This document shows positions 7,809-16,533 of a stretch of DNA of 64,000 bases, one piece after another. Under the pieces are notes generated by a model, which was not told the DNA's origin, ran no database searches, and was given only the letters and a program-made list of their open reading frames with translations. Source of the stretch: DATACN01 sp038215095 (GTDB taxonomy: Bacteria; Actinomycetota; Thermoleophilia; Solirubrobacterales; Thermoleophilaceae); assembly GCA_038215095.1 (NCBI GenBank), contig JBBQRG010000004.1, forward strand, positions 8,939 to 72,938, in the 5' to 3' direction. Position 1 is the stretch's first letter, and each line of letters starts with the position of its first letter. The position numbers were made by a program, and so were the translations under genes.

Positions 7809-9652
7809 CTCGGCGCGATCCAGCCATCCTCGACCGCGAACTCGAGCCCGTCAGCCTCGATGACCAGCCGGCAGCGCTCGAACTCCGCCGTGACGCCCCC
7901 ATCGTGGACGCTCACGCGGCACGGGGCCAGCGTGAAGGTACACACCAGCGGGTGGGAGCCCACGCAGCTGACCGTGTCGCGGATCGTGACCTGGCGAGCG
8001 GGGCAGTCGAACTCGAGCAGGCGCGTGTGGGTGGCCGGCGGGTCGAGCTCCTCGTAGCCGTGGTGGCGGCCCTCGAAGACCGTGCGCTGCGGGCCCGGCT
8101 CGAAGCGGAGCAACTCGGAGCGCGTGTGGTCCGGAAGCTGGAACACGAGCGCCGGCGGCCATTCGTTCTGCTCGGCGCCCGCGATCCGCAGCGTGGTGTG
8201 GAACGCCGTGGAGCGAAACTGGTTGCGCGCCACCGGATCGGACTTGTAGAGGTAGGGCCCCGGGTCCACGATCAGCGGCTGGCCTTCGACCATCAGCTCG
8301 AACGAGAGCTGGTCGTTGTGGGCGTGGCCGCCGAGCCCGTACATCCCGGTGTCGCCGCAGCGGACGATCGAGTAGAGGTCGCCTCCGCGCACCACGAAGT
8401 AGCCGCCGGCGCGGTAGGCCGCGGAGCTGGTGGCGGGGGTGTAGGGACGGCGCGCCTGGCGAAACAGGTGCAGGTGGGAGCGGAAGTCCGTGCTCGCGTA
8501 GTCCTCGAGCGGCAGCAGGCGCCCGTTGTCGGCGTCGCCGATCTGCGGGGCCAGACCGTCGGGGCGGGTGTAGTGGGCCACGAAGCCCAGCATCAGGTCG
8601 AGCCGCTCGCGGTACCAGTCCGGGAAGCTGCCCGGCAGCAGCGCGTCCGCGGCCTGGGTGGCGCAGATCATGAACTCGCAGACCAGGCGGTGGTAGGAGG
8701 TCGAGGCCTCGTGGTCGCATCCGTCGGAGCGCACCTGATGCTCCATCTCGGGCACCAGCTCGCTCGTGGCCCACTCCGCCCAGGCCCGTCCCTCCGGGCC
8801 ATCGAAGAAGACGGCGGCCACGGTGAGGATGCCGACGAGGTTCGAGAGATAGTGGTTGCCGCGGATGTCGTAGTACTCGGGGTAGCTCCGGATGTAGCGC
8901 CCGTGCAGCAGGAGGCTCTCGAGGGCGCTCGTGAACCAGGGCTCGTGCGCCGCGTCGTCGGCGCAGAGGGCGAGCGTTGCAACCCAGTTGGCGGCCCTGA
9001 TCGCGACGTCCATGGTCGAGTACCAGTTCACGCCGTACTCGACCGGGTTCGCCCGCAGCCAGCCCTCGATCTGGTCGCCCACCTCGCGCAGGTAGCGGCG
9101 GTCGCCCGTCAGGCGCCAGGCGCCCGCCAGCAGCGGCAGCTGGTGGAAGCGCGACAGCTCCCAGGGCACCTTGATGTCCGAGTAGTCGAAGTAGGTGAAC
9201 GGCACCTTCGAGATGTGCACGGCGGGCCAGCTCCTGCCGGTCTTGAAGTCGAGCTGCCAGTCGATCCGGTCGCCGAGCTCGGTGGGACCGGAGCCGAGCA
9301 CGTCGAAGCGGTGATCGAGCACGTCGTCGGCGCGGGCCAGCAGGTCGGTGCGCTCGGCTTCGTCGAGCTCGCCGAGGCGGCGCTCGAAGTCGGCCACGAC
9401 CGGCATCGTGTCCCTTACCCGGCCGCGCAGCACCTCTGCCGCCGCGGCGCCGCCGAGCGCGGCGTCCAGCTCCCCCCGGCGCACGTGCAGGGGCCGCACG
9501 CGCAGTCGCCCGCGGCGCAGCGCCTTCGACGTCACGTCCGCCGCGGACCTGGCCGCCTCTACGGTTCCGCGGTAAGGCCCGAGGCGTCGCCACTTAGCCG
9601 CGCCAACGCGGATGCGGGCCAGACCGGCGGGGGGATAGGGCTGCGTCACCAT
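7712..9652 (-). CDS. Heparinase II/III-family polysaccharide lyase
   Basis: 646 residues from the ATG at 9652; the frame stays open upstream to 9754, but that would cover the divergent promoter gap. The N-terminal all-helical toroid domain contains 'YYDIRGNHYLSNLVG' (the NHxxxN active-site motif) and 'HEASTSYHRL'. The C-terminal beta-sandwich contains 'GLGGHAHNDQLSFEL', whose His belongs to the family metal/active site. These enzymes cleave uronic-acid polysaccharides by beta-elimination. No Sec signal is evident, as in many EPS-cluster members of this family. It probably trims the polymer or recycles failed chains. Confidence 0.88.
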   Translation of the reverse strand: MVTQPYPPAGLARIRVGAAKWRRLGPYRGTVEAARSAADVTSKALRRGRLRVRPLHVRRGELDAALGGAAAAEVLRGRVRDTMPVVADFERRLGELDEAERTDLLARADDVLDHRFDVLGSGPTELGDRIDWQLDFKTGRSWPAVHISKVPFTYFDYSDIKVPWELSRFHQLPLLAGAWRLTGDRRYLREVGDQIEGWLRANPVEYGVNWYSTMDVAIRAANWVATLALCADDAAHEPWFTSALESLLLHGRYIRSYPEYYDIRGNHYLSNLVGILTVAAVFFDGPEGRAWAEWATSELVPEMEHQVRSDGCDHEASTSYHRLVCEFMICATQAADALLPGSFPDWYRERLDLMLGFVAHYTRPDGLAPQIGDADNGRLLPLEDYASTDFRSHLHLFRQARRPYTPATSSAAYRAGGYFVVRGGDLYSIVRCGDTGMYGLGGHAHNDQLSFELMVEGQPLIVDPGPYLYKSDPVARNQFRSTAFHTTLRIAGAEQNEWPPALVFQLPDHTRSELLRFEPGPQRTVFEGRHHGYEELDPPATHTRLLEFDCPARQVTIRDTVSCVGSHPLVCTFTLAPCRVSVHDGGVTAEFERCRLVIEADGLEFAVEDGWIAPSYGVRERAPFVRARRLGVPGEDTTELVLRVES

Positions 9653-9752
9653 CGGCTCACTGTCTGTGCGTGCATCATCCTCGGCGCTAGTGTCCCCGGC
9701 CAACCCAGACGAGCCCCAGGTGCCTCCCATAGATAACACGCCGGATCGGCTC

Positions 9753-12062
9753 ATGCGACTGCTCGGGGATCAGGCGACGGTACGCCTGAAACAGCTCGGC
9801 TATTCGATTCAGATGACAGCGGAGGCCAAGCGCGAGGCGGAGTGGTGGCTGCGCGCGCGGGCCCAGGCGCTGAACCGCCGGGTCGGCCTGCTGGCAGGCT
9901 GGGGGGTGCTGTGGCCGAGCGCCGGAGTGGCCGAGCTGGTGCCGCTCGAGCTCCCGGCGGCGGGGCGCGGCGAGGTGTCGGTCGAGGTGCTCAGCAGCGC
10001 CGTGAGCCCGGGCACCGAGCGGGCGCAGTTCCTGAGGCTCCCCAGCGCCGTAGTGGTCTTCCCTCACCGCCCGGGCTACTCGGCCGCCGGCGTCGTGGTC
10101 TCCGTAGGCGCGGGCGTCTCACACGTCGCGCCGGGCGACGCCGTTGCCGTGAGCGGGGCCAACCACGCTTCGATCGCGACGGTGCCGGCCCAGTTCGTCT
10201 ACCCGCTGCCGGCCGGGGCCGACACGGCCGCGGCCTCCCTCGTCCACCTCGGGATCATCTGCGGCCAGGGCGTCAGGCGGGCCGGGGTGGTGCCCGGCCA
10301 GCCGGCCTGCGTGGTGGGCGCCGGGCTGATCGGCGCGCTCGCGCAGCGGCTGGCACTGGCCGCCGGCGCGAGCGAGGTGTCCGTGATCGCGCGCTCGCGC
10401 TCCAAGCAGCGGGTGGTGGAGGCCGGCGGCGCCTCGGAGCTGCTCGTGACGGGTGAGGACGACGAGCGCATCGCCTCGCTGGCCGCTCCCGTAGTGATCG
10501 AGGCGACGGGCGACCCCGAGGGCCTGTCGGTGGCCGTGAGCGCGGCCGGCCCGGGCGCGCGGGTCGCGCTGCTCGGCTCCCCGCGCGGCGTGACTTCCGA
10601 CCTGGGAGCCGACGCGCTGCGCGAGAAGGGCCTGACTGTGGTCGGCGCCCACGTGAACACGCTCGTTGCCGAGGGAGGCCGCGCCGGCGTGGACATGCGC
10701 GCGCGCGAGGCGGAGGGCTTCCTCGAGCTGGTGGCCGCGGGCCGCGTGCAGGTGGCCGACCTGCTCGAGCGGAGCGTGGACCCGCGCGAGGCGGGCGCGT
10801 TCTACCGCGAGCTCGCCACCAGCCGCGAGCTCACCGGCGCGCGCTTCGACTGGACGCTGCTGCCCGAGCGCGAGCGCTTCACCCACGGCCGCCTGTGGCG
10901 GCTGCCGGACGTGTCGGGGCGCGGGGTGGAGGCCGAAGGCGAGCCGCTGGGCGGCCGCCGGCGCTCGGCCGCGGCTCAGGAGGACCCGTTCGCGGGCGCC
11001 GCGGGGATGACCCGCTTCGGCATGCTCGGCTGCGGCGACATCGCCGTCGCGAACGCCGCTGCCGTCGCGGCGGCGCCGAACGCGCAGCTCGTGGCCTGCT
11101 TCGATCCGGTGGCGAGCCTGGCGCAGGACCTCGCGAGCACGTATGGCGCGGAGGCGGCGCCCAGCGCCGAGGCGCTGATGGAGCGAGAGGACGTGGACGC
11201 CGTCTTCATCTCCGTCCCGCACCACCTGCATGCGCCGCTGGCACTGGAGGCGGCCGCGCGCGGCTGCCACATCGTGGTCGAGAAGCCGCTCGCGAACAGC
11301 CTCGAGTCCGGGCAGCAGATCGTGGCGGCCGCCGAGCGCGCCGGGGTGCGCCTGTCGGTGTGCTTCCCGCACCGCTACCAGCCCGAGGTGCTCGCGGCGC
11401 GCCGCGCGATCGAGGCCGGCGCCCTGGGCGAGTTCGCCGGGGCGCACGTGACGCTGTTCGAGGACAAGCCGCCGTCGTACTGGGTCGGCGGGCCCTCCGG
11501 GCGGGCGCACTCCGACTGGCGCGCGTCGCGCGAGAAGGCGGGCGGCGGCACGCTGATCATGAACATGCCGCACTACATCGACCTGATCCGGCACCTGAGC
11601 GGGGCCGACCCGGAGGACGTGGCGGCGGTCACCGCCAGGGCCGACTCGGACTCCGAGGTCGAGGACAGCGTGTCGATGAGCCTGCGCTACGGCAACGGCG
11701 CCCTGGCCTCGCTGTTCAGCTGCACCGCGATGCGCGGCGCGAGCTCCGTCGAGCTGCGGCTCTGGGGCAGCGACGGGCAGGTGAGGCTGGAGCCGGCCGG
11801 GAGGATCTACACCCTGCGCGCGGTGGACGGGGTCAGGACGTCGCGCTGGCAGCCGCTCGGGTCGTCGCCGCCGATCGCGATCAGGGCCGCGTACGTGAGC
11901 CGCTTCGCCACGGCGCTCGCCGAGGAGCGCCCGCCCGAGGTGGGTGGGGAGGACGGCCTGGTGGTCCAGGCCGTGATGGAGGCCGCCTACCGCTCGGACG
12001 AGAGCGGCCGCCGCGTACGGCCGGCGGACCTGCTGGCCGAGGTCCGGGCGCCGTCGGCGTGA
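9753..12062 (+). CDS. Bidomain oxidoreductase: zinc-type (MDR) dehydrogenase + Gfo/Idh/MocA
   Basis: 769 residues. The first 415 are a medium-chain dehydrogenase-like domain ('VSPGTERAQFLRLP', 'GYSAAGVVV', Rossmann 'VVGAGLIGALAQRLALAAGA'). From residue 419 a Gfo/Idh/MocA domain begins ('FGMLGCGDIAVANAA', 'HIVVEKPLANS', 'GGGTLIMNMPHYIDLIRHLSG'). This fusion is a known type in bacterial polysaccharide clusters, usually next to a heparinase-family gene, exactly as here. It may oxidise one sugar position and then reduce or epimerise it. I chose the ATG at 9753; an in-frame earlier start at 9666 would overlap the divergent gene's promoter. It is coupled to the following gene by a GTGA overlap. Confidence 0.88.
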   Translation: MRLLGDQATVRLKQLGYSIQMTAEAKREAEWWLRARAQALNRRVGLLAGWGVLWPSAGVAELVPLELPAAGRGEVSVEVLSSAVSPGTERAQFLRLPSAVVVFPHRPGYSAAGVVVSVGAGVSHVAPGDAVAVSGANHASIATVPAQFVYPLPAGADTAAASLVHLGIICGQGVRRAGVVPGQPACVVGAGLIGALAQRLALAAGASEVSVIARSRSKQRVVEAGGASELLVTGEDDERIASLAAPVVIEATGDPEGLSVAVSAAGPGARVALLGSPRGVTSDLGADALREKGLTVVGAHVNTLVAEGGRAGVDMRAREAEGFLELVAAGRVQVADLLERSVDPREAGAFYRELATSRELTGARFDWTLLPERERFTHGRLWRLPDVSGRGVEAEGEPLGGRRRSAAAQEDPFAGAAGMTRFGMLGCGDIAVANAAAVAAAPNAQLVACFDPVASLAQDLASTYGAEAAPSAEALMEREDVDAVFISVPHHLHAPLALEAAARGCHIVVEKPLANSLESGQQIVAAAERAGVRLSVCFPHRYQPEVLAARRAIEAGALGEFAGAHVTLFEDKPPSYWVGGPSGRAHSDWRASREKAGGGTLIMNMPHYIDLIRHLSGADPEDVAAVTARADSDSEVEDSVSMSLRYGNGALASLFSCTAMRGASSVELRLWGSDGQVRLEPAGRIYTLRAVDGVRTSRWQPLGSSPPIAIRAAYVSRFATALAEERPPEVGGEDGLVVQAVMEAAYRSDESGRRVRPADLLAEVRAPSA

Positions 12063-12694
12063 TCACCACCGAGGAAGGGCCCGTGCTGCGCGCGGAGCTG
12101 GCGCCCGGCGCGCGCGCCTACGTGGACGGCGACTGGGCGGCGGCCCCGCCCGGCACCGGCCTGCCCGCGATCGTGGTCGAGCCCGACGGCAGCATCCGGC
12201 GCGACGGCGGGCCGAGCTTCCCCCTGCCCGACGGAATGGAGCCTGACGCGGCGGCCGCGCTCGCGCTGCGGTCGGTGGCCGTGGAGGCCGCCGCGGCCGC
12301 CGGCGGGACGCCCGTCGAGGTGATCGGCGCGGGGTTCGTGGCCGCTGCGGTGCGCGAGCTGCTCGGCACGCGCGCCGAGGGCGGTGGCGGCGAGGCCCCC
12401 GCGGCCATCGTGGACACCACGGGCGACCCACAGGTGCTGCGCGACGCGACCGAGCGACTGGCCGAGCTCGGCACGCTGGTGCTCGCGGGCGAGCCGCTCG
12501 GTCGCGCCGCGCAGATCGACCTCTACCCGCACGTGCACCTGCGCGGCCTCGAGTTCGTGGCGGTCAGGCCGCCGCTCCACGCCGGGCCGCCCGCCCCCGC
12601 AGCCGCCGAGGACACGTTCAGCGCCTCGCCGCAGGCGGTCGCCTCCGGCGAGCCGCTGCCGCGCAGCGCCCTCTGGTACCGGCTAGACGCCTGA
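12059..12694 (+). CDS. Small Rossmann-type protein, truncated MDR-dehydrogenase-like
   Basis: 211 residues, GTG start overlapping the upstream stop (GTGA). A central beta-alpha-beta segment ('VEVIGAGFVAAAVRELLG') and 'AAIVDTTGDPQVLRDATERL' then 'LGTLVLAGEPLGRAAQIDLY' resemble the nucleotide-binding half of zinc-type alcohol dehydrogenases. The N-terminal catalytic fold and its zinc ligands are absent. It probably works with the bidomain enzyme it is coupled to. Its own activity is unknown. Confidence 0.7.
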   Translation: MITTEEGPVLRAELAPGARAYVDGDWAAAPPGTGLPAIVVEPDGSIRRDGGPSFPLPDGMEPDAAAALALRSVAVEAAAAAGGTPVEVIGAGFVAAAVRELLGTRAEGGGGEAPAAIVDTTGDPQVLRDATERLAELGTLVLAGEPLGRAAQIDLYPHVHLRGLEFVAVRPPLHAGPPAPAAAEDTFSASPQAVASGEPLPRSALWYRLDA

Positions 12695-12699
12695 GGCCG

Positions 12700-13677
12700 C
12701 TAGCGCCGCGCGAGCGCGCGCAGGCGGCTGAGCACCATGCCCGCCCGCGGCAGGCGCCTGGTCTGCGAGGTGCGGCGCAGCTCGGCGCCGAGGCCCGGCG
12801 CGAGCAGGCGCCGCGTGGCGGCCACCGGGTCGGGGCCGGAGGGCCGCCCTCCGCCGGATCCCCGTGTGGCGAGCACGCGCGCCACCACCAGCCGGTACCC
12901 GCCGTAGGTGCCGGCTCCCTCTCGGCTCTCGACCACGTCCATCCCCGCGCGCACGAACAGCTCCTCGACGCTCGGCAGCGTGAAGAAGTTCACGTGCGTG
13001 ACGGGGTCGCGCGCGATCGGGATGCCCTTCCACACCTCCATCGGCACCTCGCCGAAGACGACCCCTCCGTTGGCCAGGCGCGCCCGCAGGCTGTCCAGCG
13101 TGCCGCGCGGGTCGGCGAGGTGCTCGAACACGTGGCTGCTCACGATCACGTCGAAGCGAGCGCCCGGGTCGACCTCCTCGAGGGTGTCGCCGAGCTTCTC
13201 GATGCCGGGGAGCGGGCGCACGTTGTAGTCCACGAGCGAGCAGCGCGCCCCCGCCTCCAGGAAGGGCTGGAGCAGCTTGCCGTCGCCGCCGCCGAAGTCG
13301 AGCACACGCGCGCCGCGCACCGGCCGGTGGCGGGCCACCATCTCGAGGATCGCCTCAGCGCGGCGCCGGTCGCGGTCGCGCCCGCGAGCCGAGCCGGCCG
13401 AGCCGCCGATATCCTTCTCCGTCTCCTGGAGGAAGCGGTACTTGGCTCCGACGTCCGCCGTCGTGGGCCGCGGGGCGTAGGCGATCAGCCCGCACTGGAG
13501 GCACAGGCGCGCCTCGAAGGTGGCGCTGTCGCGGTCAGGCAGCCAGACCTCGAACAGCACCCGGCGCCGCAGCCGCTCGTAGTCGGAGAGCTGCTCGTCG
13601 TGCGCGCGGTAGTCGTAGCTGGCGACGGTCTCCCAGCGGGTGGCGTCGCACACCGGGCATGCGAACGAGAGCTCTAT
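12700..13677 (-). CDS. Zinc-ribbon class I SAM-dependent methyltransferase
   Basis: About 325 residues. The N-terminus has a CPVC...CLQC zinc-ribbon pair, as in C-methyltransferases and related sugar methyltransferases. A SAM-binding Rossmann domain follows ('GARVLDFGGGDGKLLQPF', 'DVIVSSHVFEHLADP', 'NGGVVFGEVP'). The start is unusual: no ATG, GTG or TTG lies upstream of the CPVC motif near the previous stop. A strong GGGGAGG ribosome site sits six bases before an ATA codon at 13677, which overlaps the preceding gene's TAG. A GTG at 13653 is an alternative but would remove the first Cys. Coupled to the GT4 gene upstream; likely methylates a sugar. Confidence 0.82.
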   Translation of the reverse strand: MELSFACPVCDATRWETVASYDYRAHDEQLSDYERLRRRVLFEVWLPDRDSATFEARLCLQCGLIAYAPRPTTADVGAKYRFLQETEKDIGGSAGSARGRDRDRRRAEAILEMVARHRPVRGARVLDFGGGDGKLLQPFLEAGARCSLVDYNVRPLPGIEKLGDTLEEVDPGARFDVIVSSHVFEHLADPRGTLDSLRARLANGGVVFGEVPMEVWKGIPIARDPVTHVNFFTLPSVEELFVRAGMDVVESREGAGTYGGYRLVVARVLATRGSGGGRPSGPDPVAATRRLLAPGLGAELRRTSQTRRLPRAGMVLSRLRALARR

Positions 13678-14888
13678 GACGAGCCTCCCCGCGCGCGGTC
13701 GAGCAGCTGGGCCATCCGCTCCGCCACCGTGCGGCGGGTGTACGGCGCGAGCTCGGTCTCTCCGAGCGGGGCCGGCCACGGCTCCTCGCGCAGCCGGTCC
13801 AGCGACGCGGCGATCGAAGCGGGGTCGCCGATGCGGCCGCAGAAGCGGTCGGCGCCGAGGCGCCCGAGCAGCCTCTCGGTTGCGCCGCCTTCCGTGAGGC
13901 TGAGCACCGGCCTGCCGAGCGCGAGGTACTCGTAGACCTTCCCGGGGACCGAGGTGGCATCGCCGCCTGCGTAGGTGTTGGCGATCAGCGCGACGTCGGC
14001 CCGCGCGATCTGGTCGACGGCGTCCGCCCAGCCCGACGGCTCGCGCAGCTCGATCTCGCAGGAGCCTCCGAGGCTCTCGAGCTCGGCGAGCATCGCCGGC
14101 GGCGCATAGCCGTGGTGGACGAGGCGAAACGAGGAGCGGTAGGGCTCGCGGGACATCACCTCGAGCAGCGGCCGCAGCGGCCGCGCCGGGGCGAGCGTGC
14201 CCGAGTGGAGGATCGTCATGCGCGAGCCGGGGTCGGGGGGCTGCACCGCGCGGCGCTCGAGCAGCTGTGCCTCGAAGCCGTTCGGCACCTCCACGCAGCG
14301 GCCGGCGATCGAATGGTGGCGGCCTGTGAGGTCGGCCACGGCCTCCGGCGTGCAGGCGATCACGGCGGCCGCCCGCCCGAAGATCCACTCCTCGAGCCGG
14401 TTCAGCAGGCCGCCGCGGCGGTCGAAGAGCGGGTTCCCAGCCCACAGGTCGCGCAGCTCGACGAGCAGGGGAGGCGAGCCACCGCGCGCGGCGGCCCGGG
14501 CCACGAGCAGAGCGGTCATCGGCGGGCCGGTGGCCAGCACGGCGTCGTAGGCGCCGCGCTCGATGCGGCAGCGCAGGCTGCGGGCGCCGCGCGCGACAAT
14601 CGCGGGCGTGAGCAGCGGCATGGCGCCGCGCTGGATGCCGGCGAGCGCGAAGGGCGGCGAGGTGAGGCGCGCCACGCGCGACCAGAAGCGGGCGCGGCGG
14701 TCCACGCGCAGGCGATCCTCGGGCCGCTCGGCGTAGGCCGCCACGGAGAGCTGCAGCGGGTCGTTCGCCACGTCCACCTCCCAGCCCAGCGCTGGCAGGT
14801 GCTGCATGAGCGAGCGCCAGCGCGCGGACGCGCCGCCGGCGGGGTCGATCGGATGGTGCGTGACGAGCAGCAGGCGCTTCGGGCTCAC
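13674..14888 (-). CDS. GT4-family glycosyltransferase
   Basis: 404 residues, GTG start. N-terminal GT-B half: 'LLLVTHHPIDPAGGASARW' and 'VLATGPPMTALLVARAAA'. C-terminal donor-binding half: 'ILHSGTLAPARPLRPLLE', 'IARADVALIANTYAGGDATS', 'GKVYEYLALGRPVLSL' with the E-x7-E-type acidic residue. Retaining transfer from a nucleotide sugar at the cytoplasmic membrane face is expected; donor and acceptor are unknown. It sits in a minus-strand run with the flippase before it and the methyltransferase after it. Confidence 0.88.
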   Translation of the reverse strand: MSPKRLLLVTHHPIDPAGGASARWRSLMQHLPALGWEVDVANDPLQLSVAAYAERPEDRLRVDRRARFWSRVARLTSPPFALAGIQRGAMPLLTPAIVARGARSLRCRIERGAYDAVLATGPPMTALLVARAAARGGSPPLLVELRDLWAGNPLFDRRGGLLNRLEEWIFGRAAAVIACTPEAVADLTGRHHSIAGRCVEVPNGFEAQLLERRAVQPPDPGSRMTILHSGTLAPARPLRPLLEVMSREPYRSSFRLVHHGYAPPAMLAELESLGGSCEIELREPSGWADAVDQIARADVALIANTYAGGDATSVPGKVYEYLALGRPVLSLTEGGATERLLGRLGADRFCGRIGDPASIAASLDRLREEPWPAPLGETELAPYTRRTVAERMAQLLDRARGGSS

Positions 14889-14904
14889 GTTGTCGCTCCG
14901 GGGG

Positions 14905-16533
14905 TCAGGCGGGGCTGGGCCTGTCGGCCCGGCGCAGGGAGCTCAGCAGCCGCAGCGCCAGGAGCCGGTGCGCCGGCATGAAGGCGCCGATCCATGCCGT
15001 GTAGAGGATCAGGCCGGCGACGAACGCCACGCTGTCGCCCACCGAGCTGCCGTGCAGGAGCAGGCCCGGCACCGCGAAGCAAGCGCCTGCGGGGAGGGCG
15101 ACAGCCGCGAACTGGCGCAGGAGCCGGAGGCCGACAGCGCCGACCTCGCGGCCGTAGAGCACGACGAAAGTGCCCACCAGCCGTGCTATCGAGGCCACGG
15201 CGTTCGCCGCCGCGAGCGCGGCCAGGCTGTCCAGCGCCAGGGCGCCGAGCGAGAGCAGCCCCTGCATGACCAGCGCCGCGAGCGCGATCGCCGCGGTGGC
15301 TCGGTAGCGGCCCTGGGTGAAGAGAGCGAGCGAGGGCACCGTGGCCGCCACGGCTGACACGAGGGAAGGCGACAGCACCAGGAAGATGACAACGAGCGAG
15401 TGCACCTCGGAGCTCGTGAACTGGGGGAGTGCGACCGAGGCCACGTCGTCGCCCACCAGCGCCGCCGCGGCCGCCACCGGCGTGACGATCATGAGCCCCG
15501 TGCGGAAGACGTCGTCCATGTAAGGCCGCAGGCTCTCCGGCCGGCGGTCCCACTGCGCCGCGAGCGGCGCGGCGAGCACGATCATCACGGACGAGCCCAC
15601 GAGGGTCGTGATCAGCCCCAGCACGAAATAGGCGTAGGTGTAGATCGTGGCCTGCCCCTCGCCGAGCCGCGTGGCCACGGCGATCGACACGACGAAGACC
15701 AGGTAGACGAATACGTTTGTCAGCGAAGCGACGATCGCGACGACGGCCGCCTTGGCGTTCTCCCTGAGCCGGAACACGAGCGCCGGCGCGGGGCGCCAGC
15801 CGGCGCGCACCAGCGCGAGGACCAGCGGGACGGCCGAGATCACGGTCCCGATGAGGATCGAGACGGGCAGGGCGGTGAGCCCGAGGGCGGGCTGCAGGGC
15901 CACAACGCCGCCGATCGAGACGACGGCGCCCACGCCGTAGCACACCGCGGCACGGCCGTAGTCGCCGAACACGCCGAGCATGGCTGCCGCGAGGGCGGCC
16001 ACGAGCTGGGCGCCGGCCGCGGGCCACAGGATCACCAGCGCGTTGCGGGCCGTGTCGTGCGCCTCCTGCGGCAGGTTGCCGGTGAGCAGCGTGGCGAGCG
16101 GGTCGCCCAACGCCACGAAGAGCACGCCGCAGGCCGCGAACAGGAGCGCCGCCGCCCCCACGAACTGGTTGAACGAGGCGAACTGCGAGTCGGACTCGAC
16201 CAGCCGGGCGACGAGGGTCACGCGCCAGCTCTGTGCGAGCAGCACGGCCAGCGAGTAGATGCCGTAGGCGGCGAAGAAGCCGTCGGTGTCGACGGTCACG
16301 CCGAAGATGGCGGCCACGAGGATGGCCTGTGCACCGCTGGCCACGCCCACGACCACCTGGCCCAGGCTCGTGACGCCGATCCCGAGGACCGTACGCCGGA
16401 CGGCCACCGGGGTCTCCGTCGCCGCGGTCACCGCGGGCCCCGGCCACGCAAGGGCACGGTATCGGCCTTCGTTGTTTGTAACTGGAGCATGGTCGGCTTT
16501 TGAAGAACGCACGGCCGACCCCAGACTTGCCAT
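14905..16533 (-). CDS. MurJ/Wzx-type lipid-linked oligosaccharide flippase
   Basis: About 542 residues with 12-14 hydrophobic helices covering nearly the whole length; 'GVTSLGQVVVGVASGAQAILVAAIFG' marks the first MOP-superfamily helices. It should move undecaprenyl-linked glycan units across the membrane. The start is uncertain: ATG at 16533 (GGTGG about 8 bases upstream) shares bases with the divergent GT2 start; a GTG at 16431 would remove a polar leader of about 34 residues and leave a normal intergenic gap. A second flippase is at 42961, so the window may export two glycans. Confidence 0.85.
   Translation of the reverse strand: MASLGSAVRSSKADHAPVTNNEGRYRALAWPGPAVTAATETPVAVRRTVLGIGVTSLGQVVVGVASGAQAILVAAIFGVTVDTDGFFAAYGIYSLAVLLAQSWRVTLVARLVESDSQFASFNQFVGAAALLFAACGVLFVALGDPLATLLTGNLPQEAHDTARNALVILWPAAGAQLVAALAAAMLGVFGDYGRAAVCYGVGAVVSIGGVVALQPALGLTALPVSILIGTVISAVPLVLALVRAGWRPAPALVFRLRENAKAAVVAIVASLTNVFVYLVFVVSIAVATRLGEGQATIYTYAYFVLGLITTLVGSSVMIVLAAPLAAQWDRRPESLRPYMDDVFRTGLMIVTPVAAAAALVGDDVASVALPQFTSSEVHSLVVIFLVLSPSLVSAVAATVPSLALFTQGRYRATAAIALAALVMQGLLSLGALALDSLAALAAANAVASIARLVGTFVVLYGREVGAVGLRLLRQFAAVALPAGACFAVPGLLLHGSSVGDSVAFVAGLILYTAWIGAFMPAHRLLALRLLSSLRRADRPSPA
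16491..16520. promoter_or_regulatory. Inverted repeat between divergent flippase and GT2 genes
   Basis: GGTCGGC (16491-16497) and GCCGACC (16514-16520) form a perfect 7-base inverted repeat around a 16-base centre. The half-site spacing would suit a dimeric regulator at the divergent promoters. It would be coding if the flippase starts at 16533. Speculative. Confidence 0.3.

Noticed and set aside
7160..9736. An 858-codon plus-strand open frame
   Set aside because: Antisense to the lyase with shadow composition; both real genes there have intact catalytic motifs.
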